A stretch of DNA of 15,208 bases from Lachnospiraceae bacterium (GTDB lineage Bacteria > Bacillota > Clostridia > Lachnospirales > Lachnospiraceae). Where the stretch lies: positions 1-15,208 of the forward strand of contig JAEDCX010000066.1 in NCBI GenBank assembly GCA_016293925.1, written 5' to 3'. The notes beneath the pieces are model-generated. The model saw only the letters and a list, made by a program, of their open reading frames with translations. It searched no databases and had not been told where the DNA came from. The position numbers were made by a program, and so were the translations under genes. Shown piece after piece: positions 8,236-13,339 of this stretch. Each line of letters starts with the position of its first letter. Within the stretch, counting starts at the first letter, position 1.

Positions 8236-8264
8236 ATTTTACCGGAAAAAAGTATCGCTTGCAA
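8236..8264 (-). promoter_or_regulatory. candidate upstream promoter for the polA leader
   Basis: On the reverse strand TTGCAA (8259-8264) and TAAAAT (8236-8241) are spaced 17 bp. Transcription would begin near 8229 and give about 120 nt before the terminator-like hairpin ending at 8110. No gene lies between, and no ORF with a well-spaced ribosome site was found there. Confidence 0.45.
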
Positions 8265-8281
8265 AGAGACTTGCCATTCTA

Positions 8282-8310
8282 TTGACACCGAGTACTAATT
8301 GAGATATAAT
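8282..8310 (+). promoter_or_regulatory. consensus sigma-A promoter of the PerR-like gene
   Basis: TTGACA (8282-8287) and TATAAT (8305-8310) match the consensus exactly with a 17-bp spacer. The start of transcription would be near 8317, giving a leader of about 35 nt before the ATG at 8351. A perfect promoter of this kind usually needs repression, which fits the palindrome over the -10. Confidence 0.88.
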
Positions 8311-8316
8311 CTCAAT
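8298..8316. promoter_or_regulatory. palindromic operator candidate over the -10 (PerR/Fur-type)
   Basis: ATTGAGAT-ATA-ATCTCAAT is a perfect 8-bp inverted repeat with a 3-bp centre. It covers the -10 of the gene for a Fur-family regulator. Its core TGAGATATAATCTCA resembles the 7-1-7 layout of Fur and PerR boxes in Bacillus, though the bases differ. Autoregulation by the downstream protein is the likely reading, by inference. Confidence 0.65.
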
Positions 8317-8350
8317 AATAACAATTATATCATTTAAGGATATGATAATC

Positions 8351-8749
8351 ATGTTGAAACGAAATACCATTCAGCGTTCGTTGGTCTTAGAAACAGTGGG
8401 AAAACTACAGTGCCACGCCACAGCAGAGGAGATCTACGAAGCAATTGTTCATGACCATCCGAATATGAGCCGGGCAACAGTATACCGGAATCTGAAACTG
8501 CTGTCCGAAATGGGTGATATCCGCAGAATTGCGATTCCGGACGGCGCTGACCATTTCGATCATCTCTGCCATGACCATATGCATGTCCGTTGCGAGCAAT
8601 GCGGCCGGGTTTTTGATGTAGACATGGAAAACATTACCGGTTTAGAGAAACACATTCACGATCGTCACGGATTTCTGTTCACCGGATACGATATCCTGTT
8701 TCGCGGAATCTGTCCGGATTGTCAATCACCCTCCAAACAGCAGGGATGA
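8351..8749 (+). CDS. Fur-family transcriptional regulator, PerR-like
   Basis: The 132-residue protein has an N-terminal winged helix (about 1-65, with ATAEEIYEAI and MSRATVYRNL) and a metal-binding dimerisation half. Two CxxC pairs, Cys81/Cys84 and Cys121/Cys124, form the structural zinc site. By eye, the regulatory-site residues of Bacillus PerR (His37, Asp85, His91, His93, Asp104) align with His22, Asp70, His76, His78 and Asp89. All are present, including the aspartate linked to peroxide sensing rather than the glutamate of Fur. A peroxide-responsive repressor is therefore likely. I chose the ATG at 8351 because AAGGA lies ten bases upstream; the in-frame ATG at 8342 is one base from that site. 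No oxidative-stress gene is adjacent; the QueD-like gene follows after 67 bp. Confidence 0.9.
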   Translation: MLKRNTIQRSLVLETVGKLQCHATAEEIYEAIVHDHPNMSRATVYRNLKLLSEMGDIRRIAIPDGADHFDHLCHDHMHVRCEQCGRVFDVDMENITGLEKHIHDRHGFLFTGYDILFRGICPDCQSPSKQQG

Positions 8750-8816
8750 TGCTAAACAAGTGCGTATACGGGCGCATACATAACCCGTAAATATACATAC
8801 AAAAGGAGTAACCGCT

Positions 8817-9380
8817 ATGAGAAGCATTACAAAATTGGATTTACAGTACGCACATCGTTTCTATGGATTCAAGGGAGAAGCACAGTACCTGCACGGACAT
8901 ACCGGTGTTCTGACCATTGAGGTTGAGGATTCCGTGGAACCCGGTGTCAATATGGTTTTTCCCTGCAATGAGATTCAGAAAACAGCATGGGAGGTTCTGA
9001 AGAATTTCGATCATGCCCTGATTCTGCGGGAAGACGATCCCCTGCTCCCTGCAATTCTCAGTGTATATGAGGCACAGGGCATCAAAGACGGTGCACCGTC
9101 CAATAAGATGAAAGGACCTGCTTTCAAAACAGAACTGGCAACAGCCTATCCCGACTGCCGTCTGGTTGTAACCAAGGAAACCATGACCGTTGAGGGAATG
9201 ATTAAGATCGTATACGAGCTGCTCAAAGATAAACTGAACATTGCCAAGCTCACCTTCACAAGTGGTGTCAATGCCGCTTCACAGGAATATGAGACAAACA
9301 AAACCATTGACCGCTGCCCGCTGTGCGGTATTGCCCTGAACGAGAACGGAGTCTGCCCGAAGTGCGGTTATAAGAAATAA
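8817..9380 (+). CDS. QueD/6-pyruvoyl-tetrahydropterin synthase-fold protein with C-terminal zinc ribbon
   Basis: The 187-residue protein has the T-fold of 6-carboxytetrahydropterin/6-pyruvoyltetrahydropterin synthases. Zinc ligands are His13 in YAHRF and His26/His28 in LHGH, with Asp65-His66 in FDHALIL and VEGMIKIVYELL (about 125-136) further on. The usual catalytic cysteine four residues before the HGH motif is Ala22. PTPS-III enzymes place a glutamate three residues before it; here that is Gln23. The glutamate near the C-terminal strand that binds the pterin appears to be serine (LTFTSG). A Cys4 zinc ribbon (Cys167, 170, 180, 183) is added at the end. AAAGGAG lies eight bases before the ATG. 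Databases would probably call it 6-carboxytetrahydropterin synthase, but no other queuosine or folate genes are near and the reaction is uncertain. Confidence 0.82.
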   Translation: MRSITKLDLQYAHRFYGFKGEAQYLHGHTGVLTIEVEDSVEPGVNMVFPCNEIQKTAWEVLKNFDHALILREDDPLLPAILSVYEAQGIKDGAPSNKMKGPAFKTELATAYPDCRLVVTKETMTVEGMIKIVYELLKDKLNIAKLTFTSGVNAASQEYETNKTIDRCPLCGIALNENGVCPKCGYKK

Positions 9381-9431
9381 TCCCAGAAATGATCTTTCGG
9401 TGTTCATTACCAAAGAGAATATCGGATACGA

Positions 9432-9468
9432 AAAAAGTGCTGATGCAATGAGTCCATCAGCACTTTTT
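9432..9468. terminator. bidirectional intrinsic terminator
   Basis: A perfect 14-bp stem (9432-9445 with 9455-9468) has a nine-base loop and T-runs on both strands. It lies about 50 bp after the QueD-like gene, which it should terminate on the plus strand; it could also stop minus-strand transcripts reading past the tRNA. Nothing else is recognisable between here and the tRNA terminator. Confidence 0.92.
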
Positions 9469-9565
9469 CTATGGTCGCAATCCGTCTATTCGGCGTATTG
9501 CATGGCAATTTGCACGAGGAAATGGTAATTCATCTTGTCGCAGGATGCCCTGCAACGGATATAAA

Positions 9566-9596
9566 AAACCCCGTATATCTATCCTATACGGGGTTT
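9566..9596 (-). terminator. intrinsic terminator of tRNA-Leu
   Basis: An 11-bp perfect stem (9566-9576 with 9586-9596) around ACCCCGTAT has a nine-base loop. On the minus strand it is followed by six T. It begins just two bases after the mature 3' end of the tRNA. Confidence 0.92.
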
Positions 9597-9598
9597 AC

Positions 9599-9681
9599 TG
9601 CCGGCAGCGGGACTTGAACCCGCACGTTGTTGCCAACAACAGATTTTGAGTCTGCCTCGTCTGCCATTCCGACACGCCGGC
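9599..9681 (-). tRNA. tRNA-Leu (anticodon CAA)
   Basis: The reverse strand from 9681 folds as an 83-nt class II tRNA. The acceptor arms GCCGGCG and TGCCGGC pair with one G-U, the discriminator is A, and the T arm is GCGGG-TTCAAGT-CCCGC. A long variable arm GTTGTTGGCAACAAC is typical of leucine and serine tRNAs. The anticodon loop CTCAAAA gives CAA, reading UUG leucine codons. CCA is not encoded, so it must be added after transcription. The gene is a lone transcription unit with its own promoter and terminator. Confidence 0.96.
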
Positions 9682-9709
9682 ATGTCTGCGTCAATCACAG
9701 CCGAGAATT

Positions 9710-9738
9710 ATAATAGCATAATCGTCTGCGATTGACAA
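9710..9738 (-). promoter_or_regulatory. promoter of tRNA-Leu
   Basis: On the reverse strand TTGTCA (9733-9738) and TATTAT (9710-9715) are 17 bp apart, about 29 bp before the mature 5' end of the tRNA. The remaining 100 bp up to the lysA stop is AT-rich. I see no convincing terminator for the lysA transcript there. Confidence 0.75.
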
Positions 9739-9839
9739 GCAGAATTTTCAATGGAACAAATAATTTATTTTTGTGCACCAAATATTTTTTGTATCAAATC
9801 ATTTGTGTCCGGAAGGAACCTTGTACGGAACCTCCTGAC

Positions 9840-11120
9840 TTACTGCACGGAGAAATCGATCTTATTGTAGATATCAAAGGAATCGAAGGTAGCAAAATAA
9901 TCCTTCGGTGTTTCCGCACGACGGATCAGTTTCACCGTCCCATCCTCCTGCAGCAACAGCTCCGCACTCTTCAGCTTGCCGTTATAGTTATAGCCCATTG
10001 CAAAGCCGTGGGCGCCGGTGTCATGGATCACGATGTAGTCACCGATCTCTGCCTTCGGCAGCATTCTGTCGATGGCAAATTTGTCGTTATTCTCACAGAG
10101 AGAACCGGTCACATCATATTTGTGATCACAGGGCTCATTTTCTTTCCCGAGAATGGTGATATGATGGTATGCGCCGTACATAGCTGGACGCATCAGATTA
10201 ACCGCACAGGCGTCACATCCGAGATACTCCTTGTGGGTATGCTTCTCGTGAATGATCTCTGTTACCAGAGCCCCGTAAGGTCCCATCATGAAACGTCCCA
10301 TCTCGGTATAGATTGCGACATCTCCAAGCCCTGCCGGAACCAGTATCTCCTCGAATGCTTTCCGAACGCCCTCTCCGATTGCCTTGATATCATTCTTCTC
10401 CTGCTCCGGTCTGTAGGGGATTCCGACACCGCCGGACAGATTGATAAAGGACAAGGATACCCCCGTCTTCTCTTTGATCTTGACGGCGGTTTCAAACAAT
10501 ACCTTTGCCAGAAGAGGATAATACTCATTGGTCACCGTGTTACTTGCCAGGAAGGCATGCATACCAAAGCGTTTTGCACCCTTTTCTTGCAAGATTCTGT
10601 ATCCCTCGAATAACTGCTCGGTCGTGAAGCCGTACTTGGCGTCCCCCGGATTGTCCATAATGTCTGTGGTAATCTGGAAAGTACCTCCCGGATTATAACG
10701 GATGGAAATGGTTTCCGGAATCCTGCCGATTGTCTTTTCCAGGAAATCAATATGGGTGAAATCATCCAAATTGATGGTGGCACCGATCTTGGCTGCATAG
10801 GCGAATTCCTTTGCCGGGGTGTCGTTGGAGGAGAACATAATCTCTTCACCGGATAAGCCCATTGCGTTGGATAACATCAACTCTGTGAGGGAGGAACAGT
10901 CACAGCCGCAGCCATACTCTCTCAAAATATCGATCAGAAACGGATTGGGGGTTGCCTTCACGGCAAAATACTCTCGAAATCCCTTATTCCAGGCAAAGGC
11001 ATCCTTGACAGCCTGTGCATTCTCACGGATTCCCTTCTCATCATAGATGTGAAAGGGAGTCGGATAGGTTTTTACAATCTCTTCTACCTGCTCTTTGGTC
11101 ACAAATGGTAATTTACTCAT
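9840..11120 (-). CDS. lysA: diaminopimelate decarboxylase-family protein
   Basis: The 426-residue protein is a fold-III PLP decarboxylase; LysA converts meso-diaminopimelate to lysine, the last step of that pathway. The PLP lysine is Lys55 in YFAVKATPNP, with GCGCDCSS, LSGGVGIPY (228-236) and EMGRF (273-277) binding phosphate. The catalytic Cys342-Glu343 pair appears in GSLCENNDKF. Two motifs differ from typical LysA: the usual HxHIGSQ reads HAFLASN (188-194), and the C-terminal GAY-type motif reads TGAHGFAMGYNYN. These suggest a separate subfamily, but the C-E-N pair favours decarboxylation of diaminopimelate over ornithine or arginine. AAAGGAG lies seven bases before the ATG. The gene follows ung by 61 bp without a visible terminator, so it may be in the same transcript. 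Confidence 0.88.
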   Translation of the reverse strand: MSKLPFVTKEQVEEIVKTYPTPFHIYDEKGIRENAQAVKDAFAWNKGFREYFAVKATPNPFLIDILREYGCGCDCSSLTELMLSNAMGLSGEEIMFSSNDTPAKEFAYAAKIGATINLDDFTHIDFLEKTIGRIPETISIRYNPGGTFQITTDIMDNPGDAKYGFTTEQLFEGYRILQEKGAKRFGMHAFLASNTVTNEYYPLLAKVLFETAVKIKEKTGVSLSFINLSGGVGIPYRPEQEKNDIKAIGEGVRKAFEEILVPAGLGDVAIYTEMGRFMMGPYGALVTEIIHEKHTHKEYLGCDACAVNLMRPAMYGAYHHITILGKENEPCDHKYDVTGSLCENNDKFAIDRMLPKAEIGDYIVIHDTGAHGFAMGYNYNGKLKSAELLLQEDGTVKLIRRAETPKDYFATFDSFDIYNKIDFSVQ

Positions 11121-11181
11121 TCTTTTGCTCCTTTTCTATTCATTCCAACGAAAACACAACCGAAGCCATGCATTTCGTCCT

Positions 11182-11856
11182 TTATACATCCTCGATCTGC
11201 CAGTCGATAGGCTCCAGACCATTCTGCTTCAGGTACTCATTCGTCCTGCTGAAGGGCTTACTGCCGAAAAATCCTCTATAGGCAGACAACGGACTTGGGT
11301 GTGGGGATCGAATGAGCAGATGCTTCGGGTTCGTGATCATCTCGGCTTTCTTCTGTGCCGGACTGCCCCACAGGATAAAGACAAGGGGTCTGTCTTCCGC
11401 CGCCAGTGCCCGGATTGCCGCATCCGTAAATTGCTCCCATCCATGTCCTTTGTGAGAATTCGCCAGATGAGCCCGGACCGTCAATACCGTATTCAACATG
11501 AATACGCCCTGATTCGCCCATTTTACCAGATATCCGTTGTTCGGAATCTTACATCCAAGATCATCATGCAGTTCCTGATAGATATTTACCAGGGAAGGTG
11601 GAATCTCCACTTCCGGGCGAACCGAGAAACACAATCCGTGGGCCTGTCCCACATTATGATACGGATCCTGCCCGATAATCACAACCTTCACCTCCTGAAA
11701 GGGGGTCATGTGGAATGCACTGAAAATCTCCTGGGCAGGAGGAAACACTGTATTCGTCTGATACTCCCGATTCACGAACTGATACAGTTCTCTGTAATAT
11801 GGCTTTTTGAACTCCTGCTCCATAACGGGCAGCCAGTCATTATCAATCATACTCAT
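11182..11856 (-). CDS. ung: uracil-DNA glycosylase (family 1)
   Basis: Ung cuts uracil from DNA to start base excision repair. The protein is about 224 residues, the usual length. It shows the water-activating motif GQDPYH (62-67, catalytic Asp64), the FMLNTVLTV strand with uracil-binding Asn, and the minor-groove loop HPSPLSAYRGF with catalytic His at about 186. I chose the ATG at 11856, which has AGAGGA seven bases upstream. An in-frame ATG at 11874 adds six residues and has no clear ribosome site. The gene is 78 bp after hisF and 61 bp before lysA on the same strand, with no terminator seen between them. Confidence 0.95.
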   Translation of the reverse strand: MSMIDNDWLPVMEQEFKKPYYRELYQFVNREYQTNTVFPPAQEIFSAFHMTPFQEVKVVIIGQDPYHNVGQAHGLCFSVRPEVEIPPSLVNIYQELHDDLGCKIPNNGYLVKWANQGVFMLNTVLTVRAHLANSHKGHGWEQFTDAAIRALAAEDRPLVFILWGSPAQKKAEMITNPKHLLIRSPHPSPLSAYRGFFGSKPFSRTNEYLKQNGLEPIDWQIEDV

Positions 11857-11934
11857 ATCCGTATCCTCTGTCATGGATCCGTAAAACTGCCGCAGGAATC
11901 CTGATCCCAGCCGGCACGATCCATCCCCTGCAGC

Positions 11935-12696
11935 CTACAGGCGCACCGAAATGCCCCGGCTTCTTAAATACTCTTTGACCTGTCTGATCTCCAACTCTTT
12001 AAAATGAAACAGACTTGCCGCAAGCACGGCGTCCGCTTTGCCTTCCGTAAGGCCGTCATAGAAATGCTCCAGCCTGCCAGCTCCACCGGATGCAATCACG
12101 GGTATGTTCACATTCTCGGACACCAGTCTCGTCAGTTCCAGATCGAATCCGTTCTTGGTTCCGTCACAATCCATGCTGGTCAGCAGGATCTCACCTGCCC
12201 CAAGCCGGTTTGCTTTCATGGCCCATTCTACCGCATCGATCCCCATATCGATCCGCCCGCCGGCCTTGTAAATATTCCATCCGGATCCGTCGGGTCTTCT
12301 TTTCGCATCGATTGCAACCACCACGCACTGGCTGCCGAATTTGTCTGCCGCTTCGCTGATCAGATTCGGGTTCATGATGGCAGCCGAATTGACCGCAACC
12401 TTATCTGCACCTTCCCTGAGAATCTCTTTGAAATTCTCCACGGTTCTGATACCACCACCTACGGTGAAGGGAATAAAAACCTGCTCCGCAACCCGGCGTA
12501 CCATATCCACCACTGTGCCGCGGTGATCACTTGTTGCGGTAATATCCAGAAAAACCAGTTCATCCGCACCGGCCCGGTCATACACCTTCGCACATTCCAC
12601 CGGATCTCCCGCATCTACCAGATTCACGAAATTGACGCCCTTCACAACACGTCCGCAATTCACATCCAGACAAGGAATGATTCTCTTGGTATGCAT
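11935..12696 (-). CDS. hisF: imidazole glycerol phosphate synthase, cyclase subunit
   Basis: HisF uses ammonia from HisH to turn PRFAR into imidazole glycerol phosphate and AICAR in histidine synthesis. The 253-residue protein is a half-barrel-repeat TIM barrel with catalytic Asp11 in PCLDV and Asp130 in VVVAIDAKR. Phosphate-binding glycines lie in TVGGGI and in ASGGAG. Length and residues match the family exactly. The ATG overlaps the hisH stop by one base (TAATG), with AGGAGG about eight bases upstream inside hisH. This tight coupling fits a one-to-one heterodimer. Confidence 0.97.
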   Translation of the reverse strand: MHTKRIIPCLDVNCGRVVKGVNFVNLVDAGDPVECAKVYDRAGADELVFLDITATSDHRGTVVDMVRRVAEQVFIPFTVGGGIRTVENFKEILREGADKVAVNSAAIMNPNLISEAADKFGSQCVVVAIDAKRRPDGSGWNIYKAGGRIDMGIDAVEWAMKANRLGAGEILLTSMDCDGTKNGFDLELTRLVSENVNIPVIASGGAGRLEHFYDGLTEGKADAVLAASLFHFKELEIRQVKEYLRSRGISVRL

Positions 12697-13316
12697 TATT
12701 TCGTACCTCCTGTCAGCGAAATAAAATTACGCAGAATCTGCAGACCCACCTCCGAGCTCTTCTCCGGATGGAACTGGCATGCATAGATGTTCTTTTTCTG
12801 TACAGAGGCGCCCACTGTCACACCATACTCACAGGTTGCGGTAATGATGGATGGATCCGGCGTGTCCAGATAATAGGAATGCACGAAATAAACATAGGAA
12901 TGCTCCGGAATTCCTGCAAACAAATCCCCTGCATTCGGAAACTTCAGATCATTCCATCCAATCTGCGGGACCTTCCGTTTCTCACTGTCCGGTAGTTTAT
13001 GATAGGTTCCCGGTAAAAGACCGAGCCCCTTTACCCCCGGTGCCTCATCAGAGCTGTCAAAGATCAGTTGCTGACCAAGACAGATTCCCAGAAAAGGCGT
13101 TCCCTGTTCTACAATCTTATGAATCACCTCTACCAGGCCATACTCCTCCAACCTCATCATGGCATCTCCGAAATTCCCTACGCCCGGCAGAATCACTTTG
13201 TCCGCCCGGAGAAGAATCTCATAGTCTCTGGTCAGGACAGCATCTTGTCCCAGGTAATGCAATGCTTTTTCCACACTTTTCACATTCCCTGCATCATAAT
13301 CGATGATTGCAATCAT
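12696..13316 (-). CDS. hisH: imidazole glycerol phosphate synthase, glutamine amidotransferase subunit
   Basis: HisH hydrolyses glutamine and channels the ammonia to HisF. The 206-residue class I amidotransferase has the triad Cys79 (GICLGQQ), His183 and Glu185 (QFHPEKS), plus the oxyanion-strand segment LPGVGNFG. The nucleophile motif has Gln where many HisH have Met (LGMQ), a mild variant. I chose the ATG at 13316, giving the family start MIAIIDYDAGN with AGAGG nine bases upstream; the ATG at 13322 is only three bases from that site. It follows the membrane-protein gene by about 20 bp. No other his gene is in the window. Confidence 0.96.
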   Translation of the reverse strand: MIAIIDYDAGNVKSVEKALHYLGQDAVLTRDYEILLRADKVILPGVGNFGDAMMRLEEYGLVEVIHKIVEQGTPFLGICLGQQLIFDSSDEAPGVKGLGLLPGTYHKLPDSEKRKVPQIGWNDLKFPNAGDLFAGIPEHSYVYFVHSYYLDTPDPSIITATCEYGVTVGASVQKKNIYACQFHPEKSSEVGLQILRNFISLTGGTK

Positions 13317-13339
13317 ATCCATCAGCCTCTTTTTATCTC

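Noticed and set aside
9818..9833. Repeated GGAACC after the lysA stop, considered as a terminator stem
   Set aside because: The two copies are direct, not inverted, so they cannot form a stem, and no T-run follows.
9732..10613. A 293-codon plus-strand open frame starting near the tRNA promoter
   Set aside because: Most of it is antisense to lysA, it has no good ribosome site, and its sequence is a shadow of the conserved decarboxylase.
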